Assembly: GCA_030540495.1 (NCBI GenBank)
Contig: JAUNWC010000041.1
Span: 1-9,169 of the forward strand
From: Bacteroidota bacterium
GTDB lineage: Bacteria > Bacteroidota > Bacteroidia > Bacteroidales > P3
Direction of reading: 5' to 3'
DNA: 9,169 nt
The notes beneath the pieces are model-generated. The model ran no database searches. It was not told where the DNA came from and saw only the letters and a list, made by a program, of their open reading frames with translations. The position numbers were made by a program, and so were the translations under genes. Of this stretch, positions 1-5,753 are shown piece by piece; positions within the stretch are counted from its first letter, which is position 1, and each line of letters begins with the position of its first letter.

Positions 1-26
1 TGCAAGCATTTGCAAAAATTTTTTTT
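1..26 (+). terminator. possible weak terminator of an upstream gene
   Basis: A 5-bp inverted repeat (TGCAA at 1-5, TTGCA at 10-14, 4-nt loop) is followed by A5 and then T8 (19-26). The shape resembles a weak intrinsic terminator for a gene left of the window. The stem is short and AT-rich and may be cut by the window edge, so this is tentative. Confidence 0.2.
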
Positions 27-70
27 CTAACTGATTGATTCTCAGTAAACCGATTCTCTGTTTTTTGGTA

Positions 71-174
71 GGTTTTTATAGGTTATAATAGGTTAGCATA
101 GATTATTTTAAGTTGGAGCCTACGGCTCCTTATAGGTTGTTATAAGTTAGCATAAGTTAGCATAGGTTGTTATA
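71..174. repeat. phased 10-bp repeat array split by a hairpin
   Basis: Decamers close to RGTTRNNATA run head to tail. Units start at 71, 81, 91 and 101, with a partial AGTT at 111; after a 15-nt hairpin and TTATA they resume at 135, 145, 155 and 165. The 135 and 165 units are identical (GGTTGTTATA), as are the 145 and 155 units (AGTTAGCATA). The period is close to one DNA helical turn, so conserved bases would lie on one face of the helix. No long ORF covers the stretch. It lies 80 bp upstream of the first gene, so a regulatory or DNA-bending role is possible, but I do not recognise the element. Confidence 0.7.
115..129. repeat. GC-rich hairpin GGAGCC-TAC-GGCTCC
   Basis: A perfect 6-bp inverted repeat with a 3-nt loop, unusually GC-rich for its AT-rich surroundings. 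It interrupts one unit of the decamer array (AGTT on the left, TTATA on the right), as if inserted there. Only two Ts follow, so it is not a typical terminator. It may be a dispersed extragenic palindrome. Confidence 0.55.
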
Positions 175-178
175 AGTA

Positions 179-219
179 AAACTTCAAGCACTTAAATATT
201 AAACTTCAAACATTTGAAG
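179..219. promoter_or_regulatory. direct repeats and palindrome upstream of the aminotransferase gene
   Basis: AAACTTCAAGCACTT (179-193) and AAACTTCAAACATTT (201-215) match at 13 of 15 positions and are offset by exactly 22 bp, about two helical turns. The second copy overlaps the 16-bp palindrome CTTCAAACATTTGAAG (204-219; 7-bp arms, 2-bp centre). This geometry suits a dimeric regulator near the operon promoter. No clear Bacteroidota -7 element (TAnnTTTG) could be placed, so the promoter itself is not identified. Confidence 0.35.
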
Positions 220-253
220 ACAAACAAGAATATCAATTAAAAAATTTTTTACA

Positions 254-1363
254 ATGAATAATTCGCAGATAACGGTTACTTCTCCGCTATTGCCTAATCT
301 TAGTGAGTTAAATGCTTTGATGCAAAAGATTTGGGATAGCAAATGGATAACCAATAATGGTAGTTTTCACAGACAATTAGAAAAAGAATTAGCCGAATAT
401 CTTGGCGTTCCTTTTATCAGCCTTTTCACCAATGGCACCTTGCCTTTGATTACTGCTTTACAGGCTATGCGTATAACAGGTGAAGTGATAACCTCGCCTT
501 ATAGTTTTGTAGCCACCACTCACGCTCTTTGGTGGAATGGTATCAAGCCTGTCTTTGTTGATATTGACCCAAAAACCGGAGATATTGACCCCGAAAGAAT
601 AGAGGCAGCCATAACTCCTAAAACTACGGCTATCCTGCCCGTGCATGTATATGGTAAGCCTTGTGACACTAAGGCAATACAAGATATTGCCGATAAATAT
701 GGCTTAAAAGTCTTGTACGATGCTGCCCATGCTTTTGGAGTAAAGGTCAATAACGTCAGCATCCTCAACCAAGGCGATATGGCAACGCTAAGTTTCCACG
801 CTACAAAGGTTTATAACACTATTGAAGGTGGTGCTTTGGTTATGCACGACGAGAGGACCAAGAAACACATAGATTATTTGAAAAACTTTGGTTTTGCAAG
901 CGAGACGGAAGTTGTTGCTCCGGGCATAAACTCCAAAATGGACGAAGTCAGAGCGGCTTACGGGTTTTTGAATCTTAAACAAGTGGATTGGGCTATAGAA
1001 AGACGTCATCAGGTGGCAATACGATACCGTGAGGCTTTAAGAAATATAGAGGGAATAAGTTTCTTTGACGATATGCCGGGCGTAAAACACAACTATTCTT
1101 ATTTCCCTATCTTTGTGGATAAAGATAAATATGGCAAGACGAGAGACGAACTTTATTTCCAAATGAAAGACCGTAACGTCTTAGGTCGCCGTTATTTCTA
1201 TCCTCTCATCTCTTCTTTCACAACTTACAGAGGTTTGGAAAGTGCAAAACCAGAAAACCTTCCAAACGCAACCAAGATGGCTGAACAAGTTATCTGTCTG
1301 CCTATGCACCATCAATTAAGCGAGGAAGATATTCAAAGAGTGTTAGATTGTATTGTTAGATAA
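254..1363 (+). CDS. DegT/DnrJ/EryC1/StrS family sugar-nucleotide aminotransferase (VioA/WecE-like)
   Basis: A 369-aa PLP-dependent enzyme of the usual family length, expected to transfer an amino group (normally from glutamate) to a 4-keto-6-deoxy sugar nucleotide in the cytosol. Visible family features are the N-terminal WITNNGSFHRQLE segment (31-43), FTNGT (58-62), the cofactor motif DAAHAFG (156-162) with D156 facing the pyridine nitrogen, and SFHATK (180-185) with K185 as the Schiff-base lysine, followed by EGGALV. The substrate-side segment GINSKMDEVRAA (224-235) and the C-terminal RRYFYPL (312-318) also fit. From memory the whole sequence resembles VioA-type enzymes making dTDP-4-amino-4,6-dideoxyglucose, but the epimeric Fuc4N product cannot be excluded. 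ATG 254 follows an A/T-rich leader with no Shine-Dalgarno. It is the first gene of the operon visible here, and the next gene's likely start lies 2 bp after its stop. No homopolymer switch is seen in it. Confidence 0.93.
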   Translation: MNNSQITVTSPLLPNLSELNALMQKIWDSKWITNNGSFHRQLEKELAEYLGVPFISLFTNGTLPLITALQAMRITGEVITSPYSFVATTHALWWNGIKPVFVDIDPKTGDIDPERIEAAITPKTTAILPVHVYGKPCDTKAIQDIADKYGLKVLYDAAHAFGVKVNNVSILNQGDMATLSFHATKVYNTIEGGALVMHDERTKKHIDYLKNFGFASETEVVAPGINSKMDEVRAAYGFLNLKQVDWAIERRHQVAIRYREALRNIEGISFFDDMPGVKHNYSYFPIFVDKDKYGKTRDELYFQMKDRNVLGRRYFYPLISSFTTYRGLESAKPENLPNATKMAEQVICLPMHHQLSEEDIQRVLDCIVR

Positions 1364-1365
1364 GT

Positions 1366-1473
1366 ATGAAAAACTCATTATCAAGAAAAATTTATCATTG
1401 GTTCTGTACAAAAGCCTATAACATAGGCTCTTATAGGGGGGGGGTGGATGTTAACTTCCGTTTATATCAATGA
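1366..1473 (+). other. out-of-frame 5' end of the ATP-grasp gene (phase OFF)
   Basis: ATG 1366 lies 2 bp after the aminotransferase stop and opens a protein-like frame beginning MKNSLSRKIYHWFCTKAYN. It runs into the G9 tract and ends at TGA 1471-1473 after 35 codons. Upstream codons are in frame 1366 and the main ORF is in frame 1448. Removing one G (G8) gives AGG GGG GGG TGG ATG and joins them into one 367-aa protein; adding two Gs (G11) also restores the frame. G10 would stop quickly at a TAA. A basic, aromatic-rich start of this kind is common for sugar-transfer-associated ATP-grasp proteins, so I infer this is the true N-terminus. Confidence 0.75.
1436..1444 (+). repeat. poly-G tract G9 (candidate phase switch, ATP-grasp gene)
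   Basis: Nine consecutive Gs lie between ATG 1366 and ATG 1448. The length puts the two halves of the gene out of frame, so the sequenced state reads OFF for the full-length product. G8 or G11 would be ON. Confidence 0.85.
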
Positions 1474-2470
1474 TTACAAACAAAACAAAAGCAAGTTTTT
1501 TACAATAATCAAGACGCACCTTAAAGGCTGGTCTTACAATGATTGGCAAGTCTGTGGAATAACCAAGAAGAATAGAAAAAGTTATCTTTCTACAAGAGAA
1601 TATTGTTGTTTGCATCCGTTCAATGGCAATTATAGTTTTTGGATAGATGACAAACTAACGCTTAAATACATTCTTTCGGGCACAAAAGCAGGTGGATATT
1701 TGCCTGACTATTATTATCAAATAGAAGACAAAATTCTTGCTTTGCCTGATTTGGATAAGGTTGTCTATGAGTTAAACGCAGAAGGTATTGCCAAACTATT
1801 AGAAGACAAAAAGACTTTGGCTTTTAAGTTGGTTAAAGGAAGTTTGGGAGTTGGTTTCTATAAGGCTCAATGGAATGAAGAAGAAAATCTCTTTTATCTT
1901 AATGAGCAGGCTTTTAGCCGAGAAAGATTTGTAAAAAGGATAAAAGAATTAAAGGGATACATAATTACAGAGTATCTTTTTCCACATAAAGAATTTGCCA
2001 AATATTGCGACAAATCTGTCGGTTGTCTTAGATATACTATGGGCAAGATGAAAAGAGGAGAGTGGAGAGAGATAATTTCTTTTATGCGTATAGGTACAAA
2101 GAAAAGCAAATTTGTAGAAAATTATAATCGTGGTGGCGTTTTAACTTTTATCAATAATGGTAACTATCAAGGAGGTAATATTATAGGAGAGGATTCAAAG
2201 AATATTCAAATTGATAAACATCCAGATAATGATATAGAATTAAAAGGAAGTATTCCTATGTGGAATGAAATTGTTGAAGTAGCACACTCGGTTGCAGATA
2301 CTTTGCCACAACTTTCTTACATAGGAATAGATTTTTGCATAACCAATGAAGACAAAATCAAGATAATAGAAATAAACTCTTTGACCTCGTTAGATGTAAT
2401 AGAAACGTTACACTCGATTTATTCTACCTCGGCAGGAGAGTTCTTTAAGGAAAGGTTAGAAAAGAAATAA
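1448..2470 (+). CDS. sugar-transfer-associated ATP-grasp protein, main frame
   Basis: This open frame gives 340 aa and resembles the ATP-grasp family found in polysaccharide loci (Pfam ATPgrasp_ST type), thought to join a carboxylate to an amine or hydroxyl on a glycan precursor with ATP; the exact substrate is unknown. Visible features are the N-terminal SYLSTREYCCLHPFNG (45-60), the nucleotide-binding FKLVKGSLGVGF (126-137) with lysines 127 and 130, ITEYL (173-177), and the metal-binding end GIDFCIT (293-299) and IIEINS (306-311) with D295, E308 and N310. ATG 1448 is probably not the natural start: it directly follows G9-T-GG, and a better upstream start at 1366 is separated from it only by a poly-G frameshift. 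Initiation at 1448 could still give a shortened, possibly leaky product. The next gene begins 9 bp downstream, so the two ATP-grasp genes are likely co-transcribed. Confidence 0.85.
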   Translation: MLTSVYINDYKQNKSKFFTIIKTHLKGWSYNDWQVCGITKKNRKSYLSTREYCCLHPFNGNYSFWIDDKLTLKYILSGTKAGGYLPDYYYQIEDKILALPDLDKVVYELNAEGIAKLLEDKKTLAFKLVKGSLGVGFYKAQWNEEENLFYLNEQAFSRERFVKRIKELKGYIITEYLFPHKEFAKYCDKSVGCLRYTMGKMKRGEWREIISFMRIGTKKSKFVENYNRGGVLTFINNGNYQGGNIIGEDSKNIQIDKHPDNDIELKGSIPMWNEIVEVAHSVADTLPQLSYIGIDFCITNEDKIKIIEINSLTSLDVIETLHSIYSTSAGEFFKERLEKK

Positions 2471-2479
2471 AAATAAGTA

Positions 2480-3691
2480 ATGGAAAAGATTTTATTATTA
2501 GGTGGCTCTTTTCAGCAAGTTGTTGCTATAAAAAAGGCAAAGGAATTGGGGTACTATACGGTTTTGTGTGACTATCTTAAAGACAATCCCGGTCAGTATG
2601 TGGCTGATAAATACTACAATGCAAGCACAACTGACGTTGAAGCCGTTTATAAGATAGCCAAAGAAGAAAAAGTTAGTGGCATTCTTGCATACGCTTCTGA
2701 CCCTGCTGCTTTGCCTGCTGCCATTGTTGCACAAATGTTAGGTTTGCCAAGCAATCCTTCTTCTGCGGTGGAAGTGTTGGGCATAAAACATAAGTTTAGA
2801 GATTTTTTGCAAGACAATGGTTTTGCTTGTCCAAAGCATTATGCTTTTTCACCAAACGAAGATTTGCAGATAATAAAAGAGAAAATCAAAGATTTTGACC
2901 TTCCTATAATAGTAAAACCTACTGATTCTTCGGGTAGCAAAGGCGTTACAAAATTGGAAAATACGCAAGATTTACGAAGGGCCATCAATTATGCTGAGGG
3001 CTATTCAAGAAACAAGGTTTTAATAATAGAGGAATTTATTCAAAGAGGCTTTCCTGAGGTTATAGGAGGCGATATATTCGTTTGGCAAGGAAGAATAATG
3101 CTTTTTGGAGAAATGTCTTGTTTGAGAGGAGAGGAGGGTAAAGGATTAGTTCCCATCGGGGAAAAAAAACCCTCTGGGCTTACTGAAAAACAAACCGAGA
3201 ACGTACACAGAGAGTTGCAAAGACTTGTAAGTAGTTTGGGGATAGGTTTTGGGGAGATGAATATAGAGATAATTCTTGACAAACAAGACAATGTTCATTT
3301 CCTTGAACTTGGACCGAGAGCGGGAGGCAATATGATACCTATTCAACTTTCGGATGCTTTTGGAGTAGATTTGGTTAAAGCAAACGTATTAGCAGCCATG
3401 GGCAAAGAGCCTGAAATTAGGATTGAAAAGAAGGAAGGTTGTTTTATGACCTATGTTTTGCATTCTTATAAGGACGGCATTTTCAACAAAGTGGAATATT
3501 CCGAAAGCATAGAAAAGAATATTTATCGCAAAGTAATCTACAAACAACAAGGCGAGAGAGTAGAGGCTTTTGACGGAGCGGGCAAGGCTTTGGGAATAGT
3601 TTTCTTGCATTTTGAAACCTACGAACAAATGATAAACGCAAGTAAAAATATGGAAAAACTAATAAAAATCAGTCTCAGTGGTTGCAAGTAG
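2480..3691 (+). CDS. ATP-grasp carboxylate-amine ligase-like protein
   Basis: A 403-aa protein of the carbamoyl-phosphate-synthase/PurK-like ATP-grasp type. It begins with a Rossmann-like pre-ATP-grasp domain (KILLLGGSFQQVVAIKKAKE, 3-22; LCDYLKDNPG, 29-38). The ATP-grasp core follows: LPIIVKPTDSSGSKGV (141-156) with K146 and a glycine-rich loop, LIIEEFI (181-187), GFGEMNIEIIL (256-266), and FLELGPRAGGN (274-284) carrying metal and phosphate ligands. A C-terminal domain of about 100 residues remains. Such enzymes activate a carboxylate as acyl phosphate and couple it to an amine. In this locus, aminoacylation or acylation of an amino sugar is a reasonable inference, not shown. It is cytosolic, with no signal peptide or membrane segment. 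An in-frame A8 tract (3162-3169) encodes GEKKP and could in principle slip, but it is weaker than the poly-G tracts nearby. Confidence 0.85.
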   Translation: MEKILLLGGSFQQVVAIKKAKELGYYTVLCDYLKDNPGQYVADKYYNASTTDVEAVYKIAKEEKVSGILAYASDPAALPAAIVAQMLGLPSNPSSAVEVLGIKHKFRDFLQDNGFACPKHYAFSPNEDLQIIKEKIKDFDLPIIVKPTDSSGSKGVTKLENTQDLRRAINYAEGYSRNKVLIIEEFIQRGFPEVIGGDIFVWQGRIMLFGEMSCLRGEEGKGLVPIGEKKPSGLTEKQTENVHRELQRLVSSLGIGFGEMNIEIILDKQDNVHFLELGPRAGGNMIPIQLSDAFGVDLVKANVLAAMGKEPEIRIEKKEGCFMTYVLHSYKDGIFNKVEYSESIEKNIYRKVIYKQQGERVEAFDGAGKALGIVFLHFETYEQMINASKNMEKLIKISLSGCK

Positions 3692-3739
3692 AAGTTAGAT
3701 AGTAGTATCCACTCAGCAAATAACAATATTTTTATTCTT

Positions 3740-4063
3740 ATGAATATAGTAATAGAAAAACTTACAACCAACAAAGTTTTTTCTTTGTTAGAGGAGACGG
3801 ATTTGTTATACACTCCTGCTCTTAGCAACAATGTAGATTTACGGGAGTATAGCAAGAAGTTAAGCGATAATGCCGATTTTGTACTTTGCAATGACGAAGA
3901 GAAAATATCGGGCTATGTTGCATACTATTCTAACATTGAAAAGAAAGAACTTTACATTCCTTTGATTTGTGTAAAGCAAGAATATCAATGTAAAGGTTTG
4001 GCAACAAGGATGTTAAGTCTACTTGAAAATTCTATGGGGGGGGGGGAGGAGGAGGTATTTTAA
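3740..4063 (+). CDS. GNAT acetyltransferase, truncated by a poly-G frameshift (phase OFF)
   Basis: As sequenced this gives 107 aa and stops at TAA 4061-4063, right after the G11 tract. It carries the N-terminal half of a GNAT fold: strands around KISGYVAYYS (55-64) and LYIPLICV (71-78), then the acetyl-CoA motif A around EYQCKGLATRML (81-92), where Q83-x-x-G86-x-A88 matches the Q/R-x-x-G-x-G/A consensus. The C-terminal part (motif B, with the N..A..FY...GF pattern) is missing from this frame but present in the +1 frame up to 4181. With one G fewer the gene would encode 146 aa, a normal length for a small GNAT. GNATs in glycan loci often N-acetylate amino sugars; the acceptor here is unknown. 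ATG 3740 has no Shine-Dalgarno, as for its neighbours. Confidence 0.8.
   Translation: MNIVIEKLTTNKVFSLLEETDLLYTPALSNNVDLREYSKKLSDNADFVLCNDEEKISGYVAYYSNIEKKELYIPLICVKQEYQCKGLATRMLSLLENSMGGGEEEVF
4036..4046 (+). repeat. poly-G tract G11 (candidate phase switch, first GNAT gene)
   Basis: Eleven consecutive Gs, the longest homopolymer in the window. The ATG codon 4034-4036 shares its last base with the tract. G11 gives GGG then EEEVF and stop. G10 or G13 would read GGG AGG AGG AGG TAT and continue to 4181. The sequenced state is OFF. Confidence 0.9.
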
Positions 4064-4181
4064 GCGTATCTCTTTAGAAGTACATAAAACGAATATAAAA
4101 GCCTATAACTTTTATAAACATTACGGTTTTAAGGAAACAGAGGATAGGAGCAACAAGTTTTTGATGTCAAAAGAAATTTAA
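4047..4181 (+). other. out-of-frame C-terminal half of the first GNAT
   Basis: Codons from 4047 read RRRYFKRISLEV and then a stretch with the GNAT C-terminal signature NIKAYNFYKHYGFKET, ending at TAA 4179-4181. Acceptor GNATs typically have N..A...Y...GF here, so this is the rest of the acetyltransferase begun at 3740. The 45-codon frame is intact, which suggests recent or reversible inactivation rather than decay. Confidence 0.85.
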
Positions 4182-4224
4182 ATTATGTTTTTGCTCCTAA
4201 TCAAATAAAAACACAAACACGATT

Positions 4225-5187
4225 ATGGAGCAAAATGTAAAAGCCATTGGCGGTTATTTTGAATTGGAGTTGCCCAAAGCAAAAGAGTATTACCCTAACG
4301 CACTTGCCTTGAATACGGGCAGAAATTGTTTGGAATACATACTTCGCCTTCGCAAATACAAGAAAGTTTACCTGCCTTATTATACTTGCGAAGTCTTGTT
4401 TGAGCCTTTTAATAAACTAAACATCAGTTACGAGTTTTATCATATTGATAAGGACTTCCACTTAATAGACGATATTACTTTAAAAGACGATGAAGCACTG
4501 CTTTACACCAACTACTATGGCTTGCAACAACAATACGTCAAAGCCTTAGCCACAAAGTATTCTTCTAATCTGATAATAGATAATACTCAGGCTTTCTTCG
4601 CTGAGCCGTTGAAGGACGTGGATAGTTTCAACACTTGTCGTAAATTCTTCGGAGTATCTGACGGAGCATATTGTTTTACTAACAAAAGACTTGAGCAGGA
4701 GTTTGAGCAAGAGACTTCTTTTAACCGAATGAACTTCCTGCTTAAACGCATAGACCTCTCGGCAGAAGAAGGCTACAACGATTTCAGACAAGAGAGCGAA
4801 AACCTTTGCAACTTGGATATTCACTTGATGAGCAACTTAACGCAAAGAATAATGTCCTCCATAGACTACAACAGCGTTAGCCGACAACGTAGAGCAAACT
4901 TCCTTTACTTGCACAAGGCTTTACAACACTCCAACGAGTTAAACCTAAGTCTGCAAACAGAAGACGTGCCTATGGTCTATCCGTATTTGATAGGAAACGA
5001 GGACTTGCGAGCAGAACTAATAGCCAACAAAATCTTTGTAGCAAGATATTGGTCTAACGTTCTTGAAGACACAGAGGTCAAAGGCAAAGCAGAAGAATAC
5101 CTCACAACCTTTCTTCTCCCGCTACCCATTGACCAAAGATATAACAAAGAAGATATGCAAAGAATAATAGAAATAATAACGAGATAA
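4225..5187 (+). CDS. divergent DegT-like PLP-dependent aminotransferase-fold protein
   Basis: A 320-aa protein with a reduced version of the DegT/aspartate-aminotransferase fold. Visible parts are NTGRNCLEYILR (30-41), where family members hold the cofactor phosphate, VYLPYYTCEVLFEPF (48-62), LYTNYYGL (93-100), and LIIDNTQAFF (116-125), with D119 as the likely pyridine-nitrogen partner. RKFFGVSDGAYC (139-150) has K140 as the likely Schiff-base lysine. The Asp-Lys spacing is 21 residues, against 29 in the window's first aminotransferase, and the chain is about 50 residues shorter. Reaction and substrate are unknown; a second sugar amination or a related PLP reaction on a polysaccharide precursor is the natural guess. 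It lies 43 bp after the tail of the first GNAT and 7 bp before the second GNAT, consistent with one transcript. No phase-variable tract is seen. Confidence 0.75.
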   Translation: MEQNVKAIGGYFELELPKAKEYYPNALALNTGRNCLEYILRLRKYKKVYLPYYTCEVLFEPFNKLNISYEFYHIDKDFHLIDDITLKDDEALLYTNYYGLQQQYVKALATKYSSNLIIDNTQAFFAEPLKDVDSFNTCRKFFGVSDGAYCFTNKRLEQEFEQETSFNRMNFLLKRIDLSAEEGYNDFRQESENLCNLDIHLMSNLTQRIMSSIDYNSVSRQRRANFLYLHKALQHSNELNLSLQTEDVPMVYPYLIGNEDLRAELIANKIFVARYWSNVLEDTEVKGKAEEYLTTFLLPLPIDQRYNKEDMQRIIEIITR

Positions 5188-5194
5188 AAATCTT

Positions 5195-5719
5195 ATGGAA
5201 ATTAACGAAATTTATCTTCGGGCTTTTGAACCTGAGGACTATAAAACCACTATCCACTGGCGTAAAGACGAGGGCATTTGGTCTATGCTGGGGGGGGTAA
5301 AGTATTTTGTATCTGAGACTTATGAAAAGCAATGGATAGAAAATGCAATAAAAGATTCAAATAATATCAGATTAGCCGTCTGTCTTAAAGAAAATAATCT
5401 CCATATTGGAAATGTATATATAACGGATATTAATCTTCAAAACCGCTCAGGTATTTCGCACGTACTTATAGGCAATCGCAACTATTGGGGCAAAGGTTTA
5501 GCGACCAAAGCCTACAAACTTTTGCTTGACTATGCTTTCAAGGAAAGAAACTTTCACCGCATAGTCGCTCACGTGCTTGAAGATAACGTTTCTTCTATAA
5601 AACTACACCTCAAATGCGGTTACAAACAAGAAGGAATATTCCGACACTCCGTCTTCAAAAACGGACAATGGAAAAACCAAATACAATTTGCAATATTAGA
5701 AGACGATTATTTCTCGTAA
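5195..5719 (+). CDS. RimJ/RimL-type GNAT acetyltransferase with in-frame G8 tract (phase ON)
   Basis: A 174-aa complete GNAT of the RimJ/RimL-like group, which transfers an acyl group from acyl-CoA to an amine. It starts with IYLRAFEPEDY (6-16) and WRKDEGIWSMLGG (22-34). Motif A lies at ISHVLIGNRNYWGKGLATKA (87-106) with the G99-K-G101-L-A loop. The C-terminal NVSSIKLHLKCGYKQEGIFR (131-150) is the usual N..A/S...L...GF-like segment. In this locus the acceptor is probably an amino sugar, for example the product of one of the aminotransferases; ribosomal-protein targets are less likely given the context. The G8 tract encodes part of L32-G-G-V35. G7 stops immediately (CTG GGG GGG TAA) and G9 stops six codons after the tract, so any single slip turns the gene off. 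Confidence 0.9.
   Translation: MEINEIYLRAFEPEDYKTTIHWRKDEGIWSMLGGVKYFVSETYEKQWIENAIKDSNNIRLAVCLKENNLHIGNVYITDINLQNRSGISHVLIGNRNYWGKGLATKAYKLLLDYAFKERNFHRIVAHVLEDNVSSIKLHLKCGYKQEGIFRHSVFKNGQWKNQIQFAILEDDYFS
5290..5297 (+). repeat. poly-G tract G8 (candidate phase switch, second GNAT gene)
   Basis: Eight Gs near codons 32-35 of the second GNAT. The present length is in frame (ON); G7 and G9 both give immediate or early stops. The early position means OFF variants would make no useful product. Confidence 0.75.
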
Positions 5720-5730
5720 GAAAAGAAAGG

Positions 5731-5749
5731 CTAATCATAAAAAGATTAG
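5731..5749 (+). promoter_or_regulatory. hairpin directly before the third GNAT start
   Basis: CTAATC (5731-5736) pairs with GATTAG (5744-5749) around a 7-nt loop, extendable by G-U pairs on the outer side. It is followed by TTTTATG, with ATG at 5754. It sits between two co-oriented genes and could act as a weak attenuator or RNA-stability element. The T-run is only four bases, so strong termination is unlikely. Confidence 0.3.
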
Positions 5750-5753
5750 TTTT

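Noticed and set aside
1413..1437. Two mutually exclusive hairpins (AGCCTAT/ATAGGCT and CCTATAA/TTATAGG) just before the G9 tract, suggesting a translation switch.
   Set aside because: The region is better explained as coding sequence of the ATP-grasp N-terminus from ATG 1366. Short AT-rich stems arise easily by chance, so I do not call a riboswitch.
3162..3169. A8 tract in the second ATP-grasp gene as a fourth phase switch.
   Set aside because: A8 runs are common by chance in AT-rich DNA, the tract is in frame, and it has no sign of a disrupted partner frame.
4145..4199. 9-bp inverted repeat TAGGAGCAA/TTGCTCCTA around the first GNAT stop as a terminator.
   Set aside because: The loop is 37 nt with no T-run after the second arm, and the first arm is in coding sequence.
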